Source of the DNA: Tritrichomonas foetus
Taxonomy: Eukaryota > Parabasalia > Tritrichomonadida > Tritrichomonadidae
Length of the DNA stretch: 64,000 bases
Assembly: GCA_001839685.1 (NCBI GenBank)
Contig: MLAK01000595.1
Span: forward strand, 30,884-94,883
Reading direction: 5' to 3'
Shown here: positions 21,364 to 30,300 of the stretch, piece by piece
Layout: each line of letters begins with the position of its first letter
Position numbering within the stretch: the first letter of the stretch is position 1
The notes under the pieces: generated by a model
The model's database searches: none
What the model saw: only the letters and a program-made list of their open reading frames with translations
What the model was told of the DNA's origin: nothing
Made by a program: the position numbers and the translations under genes

Positions 21364-21748
21364 TTAAAATATCCACTTTTTGAAAATGTACATTATTTTC
21401 ATCAAAAAGTTATCATTGGCGAACTTTTTATATGATGACGATTACAAGTATCACAAATGATTATAAATAATAATGTGATCATTATTCAAAAAGTTGTTCT
21501 TTCAAAAAAAAACATATTCAATGAATAATATTCCCTCATTTCTCATCAAAATCTAAGAAATTCAATTTATAAGAAACTTTTGAATAAGGTAATTCAAACA
21601 TTCAAGAATTCATTTGATGTTTTCAGATTATAAATAGCCGAAATATCATAGCCAGATCTTTAGACATTTGAAATGAAAAAAGAACGTCCACAAAAAGTGC
21701 ATAAGCAAAAGTAAAATAAAAACTTCCTAAAAAAGGAAACCAAACAAA
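21364..21748. promoter_or_regulatory. Divergent promoter region, BEACH (-) and kelch (+)
   Basis: A 385-nt AT-rich spacer between divergent start codons. It holds AACTTTTT (BEACH strand, 21404-21411) and a second AAAAAGTT in the opposite orientation at about 21425-21432. No comparable octamer is evident close to the kelch start. Confidence 0.35.
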
Positions 21749-22945
21749 ATGGGGAACGAAGAAAGCACCACTGGCGCCGTGGCCATTCGACAGCTCCCAG
21801 CCGACATGTACTTACCAATGGGAGGCATGAGAATGAACGACGAGAAAGGAAAAACACCAGCTCAAGCTGAATCCCCAGTCACGCGACCACACCAACGCAC
21901 TCACATCGTCAAAACCGCTTTTTCTGGTATCTGGTCACTCGAAGATCCAGATTCCCTCACAATTCCCTCATCGAGAACGGGTCATTTTTCGACATATTGC
22001 GACGCCCTCAAAGTGGCTGTTATCGGCCTCGGAATCGGTTCCGATGGTCAATTCTACGACGATATTTGGTTATTGAAACCATTGGAGCGATCCTGGTCTC
22101 AGTTGCCACTCAATTCGACAAATGGTCAAATTTCACCTAGATCAGGTGCAAGGGCGACCGTGATAGGTACTACACTTTATATATTTGGCGGTAGTCACGA
22201 ACCTATGTTTTATAACGACTTATACGCAGTTAATTTAGAGAACGGAAATATCAAATTCGTCCAAACGACAGGACAGGTTCCTTCTCCTCGCACGTATCCT
22301 GTCCTTTCATCGCATAACAAAGAAATCATACTATGGGGAGGATACGATGGCACTTGGCCATCAGAATTATATATATTAGATACAGAGACTTTTGTATGGG
22401 CCTGCCATCCACAGGATATCGGCGGTCGTACAAACATTGCATACGATAAGGTTGGAGACCACATTTTCGGGTACGGGTCTGCAAAAACTGGCGGTTTATT
22501 AGATATCGATATTCCTAACCGAAAAGTGACACTTCAACCGACAACTGGTCCAGAACCATCAGCCGCAATAACTGATGCCGCTTTCGTTCACTTCGATAAC
22601 TACTTGATGTTTATTGGCGGGAAAGCAGCATCAGCATCCACTCTCATATATGCAATAGATTTAACGTCATTTAGGTGGTTTGTTTTCCACATCCTTCCAG
22701 ACGGTTCAACTGTTTCAGCTGTTGATGGAATCATCAGTGACCTTGGATTCTTCATGCTACCGCGGACACATTCAGTTGGATGTATTTATGTACCAGAATC
22801 ACGCGAGATTATCGCATTTTTGGGATTCCCTCTGAAGGACCCATCTCAATTATTCATATTGAAAGTGGGGGAGGCACTCAGCCTTCTTCATCTTCGAACA
22901 GACATGCTGCAGACTATTGCGCCAGTGGATCCATCGCATCCATGA
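21749..22945 (+). CDS. Kelch-repeat propeller protein with an N-terminal myristoylation-type motif
   Basis: 398 residues. The N-terminus begins MGNEES, which fits the MGxxxS/T rule for N-myristoylation, then about 60 unstructured residues, then a beta-propeller of kelch-type blades (about 65-385). Kelch signatures include LYIFGGSHEPMFYNDLYAVN, PRTYPVLSSHNKEIILWGGYDG and YLMFIGG. Kelch propellers are protein-binding scaffolds, and no second domain (BTB, Rab or F-box) is present, so the partner cannot be named. If myristoylated, it would act at a membrane. Codon use has more C-ending codons than the neighbouring genes, suggesting strong expression. The start is well supported by the clear change from AT-rich flank to coding sequence. 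Confidence 0.85.
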   Translation: MGNEESTTGAVAIRQLPADMYLPMGGMRMNDEKGKTPAQAESPVTRPHQRTHIVKTAFSGIWSLEDPDSLTIPSSRTGHFSTYCDALKVAVIGLGIGSDGQFYDDIWLLKPLERSWSQLPLNSTNGQISPRSGARATVIGTTLYIFGGSHEPMFYNDLYAVNLENGNIKFVQTTGQVPSPRTYPVLSSHNKEIILWGGYDGTWPSELYILDTETFVWACHPQDIGGRTNIAYDKVGDHIFGYGSAKTGGLLDIDIPNRKVTLQPTTGPEPSAAITDAAFVHFDNYLMFIGGKAASASTLIYAIDLTSFRWFVFHILPDGSTVSAVDGIISDLGFFMLPRTHSVGCIYVPESREIIAFLGFPLKDPSQLFILKVGEALSLLHLRTDMLQTIAPVDPSHP

Positions 22946-23283
22946 ATTTTTGTATCTTAGTTTTATTTATTTTTTTTATTTAAAAAAATACTTTCTTAAA
23001 TGATTTATTTTTATCTAGATCGTCAATCTGTTCAAGATTATTATCGATTTAATTTTGAGTGATGGTTTGGGCTAATGACGATTGGTGAGTCTTTTTATGG
23101 TCTCGTTATTCGGCTCAATATGAATTTAAAATTTGATTGGACATTCAAATTTTCTAAGTTAAGTCGATATCTATTCAATTAAATTGAAAGGTTTTGTAAT
23201 AATTTCCCCAATTTTTGGTAGATATTACTTATCAATCATTTTTCTTTCTAGTTTTTATCAAAAAGTTCAGAAAAGCAAAAGAT
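22946..23283. other. AT-rich intergenic region before the histidine kinase gene
   Basis: No gene seen. The kinase frame is open back to 23203 but contains no ATG. AAAAAGTTCAG at 23260-23270 resembles the promoter-like octamer with an initiator-type TCA and lies 13-14 nt before the likely start position. Confidence 0.4.
23260..23270 (+). promoter_or_regulatory. Candidate promoter/initiator AAAAAGTTCAG of the histidine kinase gene
   Basis: An octamer of the recurrent type followed by TCAG, 13 nt before the TTG at 23284. It is the main positional support for translation starting near 23284 rather than further downstream. Inference from similarity with other upstream regions here. Confidence 0.35.
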
Positions 23284-26200
23284 TTGAATCCCTTCTCACT
23301 TTTATTTCTCGTTGCTTTTGCGGCAAAAGTGACAACAACAGACGCTGTTCCCGGGAGACTTGCTTCAGAATCGCCAGACGTCTCCAAAGATCCAAACATA
23401 ACCGAAGCAGATATTCAAATAACAATATTCTACCCTCAGCCCAGGTATTCAGTGTTTCGTTGCGCTTATGTCGACAGCATAGAAAATATTTATCCCTTTC
23501 AAAACAAAGAAATTCACAATCAACGGTATTTTATTGATGATAATATTTTATTCAAAGAAATCGTTGTGAAATATCTCGAAGAAAATGCGACAAAAAACAA
23601 ACAGAAATTACAGATAACAAACGATCTTGATGATGCAGAGTTTTTGCTTCTTAGTTCGAATAAAAAATCGAAAAATCGTGAAAGTCGAAAGTCCTTTGAC
23701 GGTTATGGTGAAAAACTGGTTGAATTAAATCGACATAATTTTCTTCCAGGACTTTCAACTTTATTTCAAGTATATACAACAAATAATTTTATTGATGTTT
23801 CAGGCTTTTGTAATGAGGAAGTCCAATTTTCAAATTATTATATAATATTGAGTATCATATTAATTTTTGTGTTATCGATTTTTTATGTTTCAAAACTTAA
23901 AATTAACACAGATTGTTTTTCAGTTGTTAACAAAAATATGGAAACTGTTGCAGGCAAGCCAATAATTTGTGAAACAAATGCAGGAAGAAAAATGAAAGAG
24001 AATTTTATCAATAAAGTTATTGAAAGTAAAGAAATTGATATTTTAAATACAAATTTAACAAGAAATGAAAAGGATATGATTTTCCATCAGTTATTAGGAA
24101 TTCCACTTTCTTCAAATAAAATAATTGTTTTCCCATATGAAGTGGAATTTGATTTTGGAGGCACAACAAAATTAAACGTTGAAGTTCACCCGCAGAATTC
24201 GAAATTAATTATAGAAAATCAAAAGACAAAATTCGATAGTCTATATAATGAATATCCAATTTTATTAGAATTTGATATAAATGACCCAGAAAAAGTGATT
24301 GATCAAATCAGTGAAAAAGACTCTTATATCAACTCAAACGCAATTAATGATGCAAACATTCAAAAAATTGATGATTCTAAATATCATGTTCATATTCGAG
24401 TTACACCTTTCGTATTTTTATCGTTTTTACCACAAAGCCAAACTATATTAATTCTCATGTCCAACATGTATCATATTCTCGATCTTTTTAATAAGAATCC
24501 ATTTTCAAATAACAGATATATGGAATTTATGCAGCGAACTATCAAAAATTATTTATTGAAACGTTGCTTTTTATTCAAAGTTAAGAAATCTAACAATAAA
24601 ATTTCAATTATTGCTCAAACACATGATCCACATTATTCAGATTTGGATGAAACTCATGCTGAAAAAATTGTAAAAATAACAGGTCCCAATTTCAGAGGCT
24701 ATAAATATTTTTCTGGTGAAGAAATTTTACCAAATTGTAATAAAATACTTGTTTCTTGTCTCAAAAGCAACTCGCCTTTATATTTTGTTGTTCCGATTGA
24801 TTATAACAATTCTTCTGTATTATTTGATGGTTGTTCTCTTCCAGAATCATCATTAATATTACTTCACCTATATCAACTATCTAGTCTACATCGACATGTT
24901 TCTCGAAATAATCGAATTTTAAGTATTTTCCAATCATCACAATACTTTTCATTCATAGAAATTGATGGTGAAAAAAGTGCCAGTGTCAGAAGTAACATGC
25001 TTGAGACTCTTACTACTCAATCTGATTTACTGGAAAATATAAAAAATATTGTACCGAAATCTGATGCTGAGGCCTTCGGTAAAGAAATTGATGAACTTAT
25101 CAATGATTGTAAACCAATTTTTCAACGTCAAGTTTCATTCATTGGACCAAATAATGAAACAAGAAGTGGATCAGTTTGTGCAATTAGGAAAGTTAACAAA
25201 CAAACTGGACGACCAATTACTTCATTCTTCTTTGAAGATACAACTGAAATCCAAAAAAAACAAATAAGTCTTTATAACGCGCATAGAAGCTTCCAAATTG
25301 CAGCATCTGCACTTGGTCTTCACAGATATTCTTTGGAGAAAGGAAATATTGTTTTATATGATGATTCTTTATTTGAGGAAATTGGTGTTAAACCGCCAGC
25401 AAGCCGTGAACTTAGTGAAGTTATTGCACCTGATGATAAAAATAAGATAAATCGGCCAACAACGAACTATTTAAGCTATTTGAATTTATCTAATCGTCGT
25501 CAAGCTCTTGCCAGGCAATCAACTTTAACTGTTCGTAGGAATATGCTTAGTGGTTTAGTCAAAAGAGAAGCTGAGCCACATGAAACTCCTGTTGCTTATC
25601 CAAAACAAAACTCTACAACATTGAGACTTGTAGATGGAAATGGTTCATTAATGTGGTATAGTTTAATCAGTGATGGTAAAATTGGTTTTATTTTTTCAGT
25701 AGATGATACAGTAAAAATGCGAAGACAGCTTCAAACAACTGATCGTGGCTTGAAAATTGCATCGGCCTCAACCTTATTATTCACATTTTGGGGTGTCGAT
25801 ATAAATACCGATTCTGTTCAACAATTACTGAAATATGACACAATTTGGGATGTTCTTGGTGTTGATCAATGCACACCATTTTCAAAATTACCGCAATTTT
25901 CACTCGAAGAACGAGATGGTGTCGAAAAAATGATCACTCAAACACGAGAAGGATCAATTTTAAGTTGGAATGGTGATGTTTTATTCGACACACCACGTGG
26001 AAAGAAATGGTTTAGAATTGCAGTTTCTGCAGCTGCTGATGGAAACTTAAATTGCTTCATGATGGACATTACTGAACAAAAGAGCATGGAAACCTTACTT
26101 GTTCAATCAATGAAACTTCGTGATTTGACATTATCATCAGCTAAAATTCTTTTATGGACTTTTGTTGATGGTGAAATTGTAAATAACGCAGCACACACTA

Positions 26201-28128
26201 TCAACATGAACTGGCAATTTGTTAATACGAAAATTGAAGAAACTTCACGTGAGGAATTCACTAACGCTATTAAAAATGCATTTGATACAAATGGTAACAT
26301 TGACTGTATTATACTCTTTGGTGGAAAATGGTATTCTGTTCGAGGAAGAGCTACAGATGATAATCAAAAACTTGTTGGTGTATTATTCGATATTACTGAA
26401 TTAAAGCAAGCTTTAATTGATTTATCCAGAGAACAGATTCGTGCACAAGAAGCAAATAAATTGAAAACCACATTTTTAGCAAATATGTCACATGAAATTA
26501 GAACACCAATGAATGGAATTATTGGAATGTTGGATATTCTTGCAATGCATGAATTAACTGTTGAACAAAGATTACTTACAGATGCAATTCGATCTTCATC
26601 ATTTGATTTAATGAAACATTTAACTAATACATTAAATGTTTCAAACATTGAACAAGGAACAATAGATATTGAATATACTATTTTTGATGTTTCACAAACA
26701 CTTCAGCCAGTCGCAGTTGCAGCGGCATCACGTGCTCTTCTAGCTAAAATTGATCTTAAGTTTGAAATTGAACCACGATTCCCTGTTTTAATTTATGGAG
26801 AATCACAACTCTTCTTACAAATTGTCAATAATTTACTTTCGAATGCTTTGAAATTCACAAAGAAGGGTTCAGTATCTGTATATGTTTCATGGGATGTTCA
26901 AAATGAAAGAATGAAGCTTGAAGTTTCAGATACTGGTATTGGAATGAGTGAAGAACAACGAAACGTGATTTTCAGGCGATTTTCTCAAGCAGATCCTTCA
27001 GTTGCACGATATTATGGTGGTACCGGTCTTGGACTTGCTCTTGTTCAAGATTTAATTCGAATATTGAATGGAACAATTGAATTCGAAAGTGAACTTGGTA
27101 AAGGTACAAAATTCATCGTAATTCTTCCATTCCAGCCAATTGCATGCCCTTATCCAATTTCATTTTCATTAAAGCCGCAGACAATTGTTCTTGTTACAAA
27201 TAAATCAGCGAAAAATCAATTTGTTCATGATTTTATAGAGTTTTACAGATTCACAATAGAATATGCCGAGACTGTTGATGAAATCAAAGATCTGTTTAAT
27301 AAAAATGATTCGGTTGTTGCTGTTTTTGTTGATATTGAAAACAGTGGAAATAATGCACATTTAGTAAAACAATATATCCAAAAAGAAAAGCCTGAAATTC
27401 GACTCTGTAGCTTTTCAACACCTGGAAATTCTGGTGATTTCCCACGAACTTTGACAAAGCCACTTTTGCCAAAACCATTAAGAATATTATTAAATGATAT
27501 TCGGTTTTCTTATACGTCATCAATCACTTCTCCAGCTCAAGATCAAAATACTCAAAACAAATCCACGAATGAAAATCCCCCCGAAATTCATAAAAATGAG
27601 AAAACGAACGAGAGTGCACCTTCTTCAGATGAAAAGAATTCAAATGTTAAAACAACAGAAAATTTAGAGGAAAATGTTACAAATAATGAAAATAAAGAAA
27701 AGGTGAAGGAGAAAAATGCTGCAAAAGTTAAAACACCAACGAAAATTTTAGTTGTTGAAGATAATAAAGTAAATCAATTTGTGATGTCAAAAATGCTTAC
27801 GAAGTTAAACTTCGAATTTCGACTTGCGGATAATGGTCAAAAGGCGCTGGAAACACTCGATCAAGAAGAATTCAATCTCGTTTTCATGGACTGCCAAATG
27901 CCAGTCATGGATGGACTCGAAGCAACAAAAAGAATTCGAGCATCAGCCAAGAAGTTTCATACAGTCCCGATTGTTGCATTGACTGCTAGTGCAATTGAAG
28001 GTGATGAAGACACATGCAAAGCGGCTGGAATGAATGGATACCTTGCAAAGCCTGTGAGAATTCAACAAATCACAGACGCAATCAAGAAATATGCCTCACA
28101 AGATGAAGAAGAAAATGAACTCTGTTAA
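23284..28128 (+). CDS. Membrane hybrid histidine kinase with PAS repeats and a receiver domain; start codon apparently TTG
   Basis: About 1614 residues from the proposed start. Autophosphorylation on His and transfer to an Asp of the receiver is the expected chemistry. Order: a signal-peptide-like stretch (NPFSLLFLVAFAA); an extracellular segment (about 20-183); a transmembrane helix (about 185-203); several PAS-like modules whose ends are marked by D-T/I-T-E motifs near 652, 807, 928 and 1036; a HisKA box SHEIRTPMNG with His about 1070; an ATPase domain with N box NNLLSNALKF (about 1182), G1 DTGIGMS (about 1216) and G2 GGTGLGLAL (about 1245); a degenerate receiver-like domain (about 1285-1405, VFVDIENSG); an Asn/Glu/Lys-rich linker; and an intact receiver with phospho-acceptor Asp about 1536 in FMDCQMPVMDG and the KP motif. 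No in-frame ATG occurs before 23938, within the region after the membrane helix. The TTG at 23284 sits exactly where ATG would give a good signal peptide. Confidence 0.88.
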   Translation: MNPFSLLFLVAFAAKVTTTDAVPGRLASESPDVSKDPNITEADIQITIFYPQPRYSVFRCAYVDSIENIYPFQNKEIHNQRYFIDDNILFKEIVVKYLEENATKNKQKLQITNDLDDAEFLLLSSNKKSKNRESRKSFDGYGEKLVELNRHNFLPGLSTLFQVYTTNNFIDVSGFCNEEVQFSNYYIILSIILIFVLSIFYVSKLKINTDCFSVVNKNMETVAGKPIICETNAGRKMKENFINKVIESKEIDILNTNLTRNEKDMIFHQLLGIPLSSNKIIVFPYEVEFDFGGTTKLNVEVHPQNSKLIIENQKTKFDSLYNEYPILLEFDINDPEKVIDQISEKDSYINSNAINDANIQKIDDSKYHVHIRVTPFVFLSFLPQSQTILILMSNMYHILDLFNKNPFSNNRYMEFMQRTIKNYLLKRCFLFKVKKSNNKISIIAQTHDPHYSDLDETHAEKIVKITGPNFRGYKYFSGEEILPNCNKILVSCLKSNSPLYFVVPIDYNNSSVLFDGCSLPESSLILLHLYQLSSLHRHVSRNNRILSIFQSSQYFSFIEIDGEKSASVRSNMLETLTTQSDLLENIKNIVPKSDAEAFGKEIDELINDCKPIFQRQVSFIGPNNETRSGSVCAIRKVNKQTGRPITSFFFEDTTEIQKKQISLYNAHRSFQIAASALGLHRYSLEKGNIVLYDDSLFEEIGVKPPASRELSEVIAPDDKNKINRPTTNYLSYLNLSNRRQALARQSTLTVRRNMLSGLVKREAEPHETPVAYPKQNSTTLRLVDGNGSLMWYSLISDGKIGFIFSVDDTVKMRRQLQTTDRGLKIASASTLLFTFWGVDINTDSVQQLLKYDTIWDVLGVDQCTPFSKLPQFSLEERDGVEKMITQTREGSILSWNGDVLFDTPRGKKWFRIAVSAAADGNLNCFMMDITEQKSMETLLVQSMKLRDLTLSSAKILLWTFVDGEIVNNAAHTINMNWQFVNTKIEETSREEFTNAIKNAFDTNGNIDCIILFGGKWYSVRGRATDDNQKLVGVLFDITELKQALIDLSREQIRAQEANKLKTTFLANMSHEIRTPMNGIIGMLDILAMHELTVEQRLLTDAIRSSSFDLMKHLTNTLNVSNIEQGTIDIEYTIFDVSQTLQPVAVAAASRALLAKIDLKFEIEPRFPVLIYGESQLFLQIVNNLLSNALKFTKKGSVSVYVSWDVQNERMKLEVSDTGIGMSEEQRNVIFRRFSQADPSVARYYGGTGLGLALVQDLIRILNGTIEFESELGKGTKFIVILPFQPIACPYPISFSLKPQTIVLVTNKSAKNQFVHDFIEFYRFTIEYAETVDEIKDLFNKNDSVVAVFVDIENSGNNAHLVKQYIQKEKPEIRLCSFSTPGNSGDFPRTLTKPLLPKPLRILLNDIRFSYTSSITSPAQDQNTQNKSTNENPPEIHKNEKTNESAPSSDEKNSNVKTTENLEENVTNNENKEKVKEKNAAKVKTPTKILVVEDNKVNQFVMSKMLTKLNFEFRLADNGQKALETLDQEEFNLVFMDCQMPVMDGLEATKRIRASAKKFHTVPIVALTASAIEGDEDTCKAAGMNGYLAKPVRIQQITDAIKKYASQDEEENELC

Positions 28129-28435
28129 ATGTTAATAATAATAAACTTTATGGTCCGATAAAATTGAATTTATTTTTGTTATGTGTGTTCATATATTTAT
28201 ATGGTTAATATATTTATATGGCTAATATATTTATATGGTTAATATATTTATATGGTTAATATATTCATATGTTTATATTTTTCGGCACAACGCTTCAGTA
28301 ATGAAATAGTATCGACCAAATAATTCCAGAAAATTTGTTAATTTTGAAAAGTTTATCACAGAAGATTAATTTCTGAGAAATAACCGTTTTGTAGTTCATT
28401 TTTAAGATCTTATTTGGCCTGGAAAAACAAATTGA
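28129..28435. other. Intergenic region containing a 17-bp tandem repeat
   Basis: No gene seen. The stop codon of the kinase gene reads TAAA, a short trichomonad-type 3' signal. AAAAGTTTATCAC near 28347 resembles the promoter-like motif but lies rather far (about 80 nt) from the next ATG. Confidence 0.45.
28193..28272. repeat. 17-bp tandem repeat, about 4.7 copies
   Basis: The unit ATATTTATATGGTTAAT repeats head to tail nearly perfectly, with one GGCTAAT variant and a last diverged copy (ATATTCATATG). It lies in the 3' flank of the histidine kinase gene. Confidence 0.85.
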
Positions 28436-30061
28436 ATGAATGTTACTATAAATTTTCTCCTTATTTCTTCCCTTATCAGAACAAATTCCCCATTATTTAA
28501 CAGCATTCATCACCTTAATCTTCAAAAATCGACATTTTCACACTTCCTTTCCCCCTCAATTTTTAATCCCCGTCATCTTCACATTCAAAAATCGAAGTTT
28601 TTATTTTTCCAAAATACGCCTATAATTGTCCAAAAGAGTTTCCCATCTTTATCAGACGATACAAACGATAATATAAATGGCGAATATTTTACCGGTTATT
28701 TAGAAACACCTCTTCGGATTACAGAAAATGAAACGGTTGTTATTGAGCAGGCCACCTTTTTCAAATGCGTTGCAACTCGAAATCATGGTGGGGCAATTTT
28801 TTATAGCAATATGAAAGGAACCGTCAAAATAAACCATACAATTTTCCAACAATGTACATCATTTTTAAAAGGAGGGGCGGTTCATTTCACTGGAAATGAT
28901 TTCAACATGGAATGTGTTTCATTCTTTTCCTGTTCAGCAACAACTTCTCAAGCTGCTGACTTCACAGGTGAAATCATTTCGAGCAATTATGGAGTTTGCA
29001 TTTTCAAATGTGGTGATTCAATTGATTGCCGGCCAGGACCAACTGTTCGAGTGACATCAAAAAATAGTAACTGGGATTCTGTAGCTTTCGAATATTTAAA
29101 TATGAGCTACAACACGATCAAAAATTATGATTTATGCGGTTTAATAATTATAGAAAATAGTGGAGATTTTGAATTGCTTTTCAATACAATTTTTGAGAAT
29201 GAATGTGGATCAGCTGTCCAATCAGATAATAATTATTTAATGATAACTAAATCTAATCTTGTTCAAAATCATTTGACCGATTCTGTATTCATTGGATTGA
29301 ATACTGCCTACCTCTATATTGAAGAATGTTTCATCGGTCATGATTATCATGCTCCTTTCGTTCCTCCGGCTTCACCTGCTCCAACTGAGACACCGATGCA
29401 AACCTTACCACCACCACCGACTGCTCCACCACCACCTTCTTTCAACATTGTCAAAATTCTGGGAGATCTTTCAATTTCGGAAGAAGAATTAAGAAAATTA
29501 CAAGATTTACAAAAATCCCAAATTTCTAAATTGAATCTTGAACAAGCCAAAAAATATTCTCAACGATTTGCTCATAAATATTCCAAGCAACTAACTAGAA
29601 AACTCAACAATCAAGTAAAACACTTAACAAAAATTTACAGAAATTATCAATTAAGTGAAGAAAAAGAAATTTTGTTGGGAATTTTGGATGACACTTTTGC
29701 AATGATTTATTTCTCTGATTGTAAAATTGATTATGGAAATGAAAATAATTTCATTATGTGTGATGATCAATGTTATATTTCTGATTTTGAAACTTATAAT
29801 ATAACAGAATTCTATCTTGAACAATTTACTCAAGATGTTCCAGCCCCGACTGATACAAAAGTTGAGGCGTTTGGATTCCCAACATCTTACGGAGCCATTG
29901 GAATGGTTGCTATTGTTTGTGTAGTTGTTATGTTTTTGATTGTATTGTTGACTTTCAATCGTTGCTCTAATATTGCGAAGATTAAAGTATCTACCGAAAT
30001 TCAGGAAGAGTTTCATGGTGAAAACCGAGAAAAGAATAACAATTTGATATCACATCCATAG
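28436..30061 (+). CDS. Pmp-like (pectin-lyase fold) single-pass surface protein
   Basis: 541 residues. A weak N-terminal hydrophobic stretch (NFLLISSLI) may be a signal peptide. The first 300 residues resemble the polymorphic membrane protein (Pmp) type of beta-helix: GGAI in RNHGGAIFYS, GGAV in FLKGGAVHFTG, and repeated T/F-FxxC elements (TFFKC, TIFQQC, SFFSC). A Pro/Thr-rich spacer (about 305-335) and a charged helical region follow, then one membrane helix (about 485-508, IGMVAIVCVVVMFLIVLL) and a cytoplasmic tail of roughly 33 residues. Trichomonas vaginalis has a Pmp-like family of putative surface proteins; function there is unproven. This copy has only two clear GGA[I/V] motifs and is short for the family. 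Several Cys suggest disulphides outside the cell. Confidence 0.75.
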   Translation: MNVTINFLLISSLIRTNSPLFNSIHHLNLQKSTFSHFLSPSIFNPRHLHIQKSKFLFFQNTPIIVQKSFPSLSDDTNDNINGEYFTGYLETPLRITENETVVIEQATFFKCVATRNHGGAIFYSNMKGTVKINHTIFQQCTSFLKGGAVHFTGNDFNMECVSFFSCSATTSQAADFTGEIISSNYGVCIFKCGDSIDCRPGPTVRVTSKNSNWDSVAFEYLNMSYNTIKNYDLCGLIIIENSGDFELLFNTIFENECGSAVQSDNNYLMITKSNLVQNHLTDSVFIGLNTAYLYIEECFIGHDYHAPFVPPASPAPTETPMQTLPPPPTAPPPPSFNIVKILGDLSISEEELRKLQDLQKSQISKLNLEQAKKYSQRFAHKYSKQLTRKLNNQVKHLTKIYRNYQLSEEKEILLGILDDTFAMIYFSDCKIDYGNENNFIMCDDQCYISDFETYNITEFYLEQFTQDVPAPTDTKVEAFGFPTSYGAIGMVAIVCVVVMFLIVLLTFNRCSNIAKIKVSTEIQEEFHGENREKNNNLISHP

Positions 30062-30300
30062 TGTATAGAATTTAGATGAATAAATGTTTTTATGAATCAT
30101 TTCTTATTTTTATTTAGTTATTTATATATATATATATTCTGACTAAAATGTTTACTTTCAATTTCAATTTTATAAAATTAATTATTTTGAATAGACTAAT
30201 TCCTCAATGAAATAATATTGGCGTGAAATATAAGATTATAACAGTAGCAAAGTTGGAAAAGTGTTTTCTGTTTACATCATCATGAAACTATCAAGTTCAT
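30062..30300. other. Short AT-rich spacer
   Basis: Convergent 3' flanks, including a (TA)n run near 30123-30139. No gene. Confidence 0.5.

Noticed and set aside
23053..23280. Spliced first exon for the histidine kinase (ATGACGATTG before GTGAGT, acceptor TTTCTTTCTAG)
   Set aside because: Trichomonad introns normally use GTATGT-type donors and a combined branch/acceptor ACTAACACACAG; neither is present. A changed start codon at 23284 is simpler.
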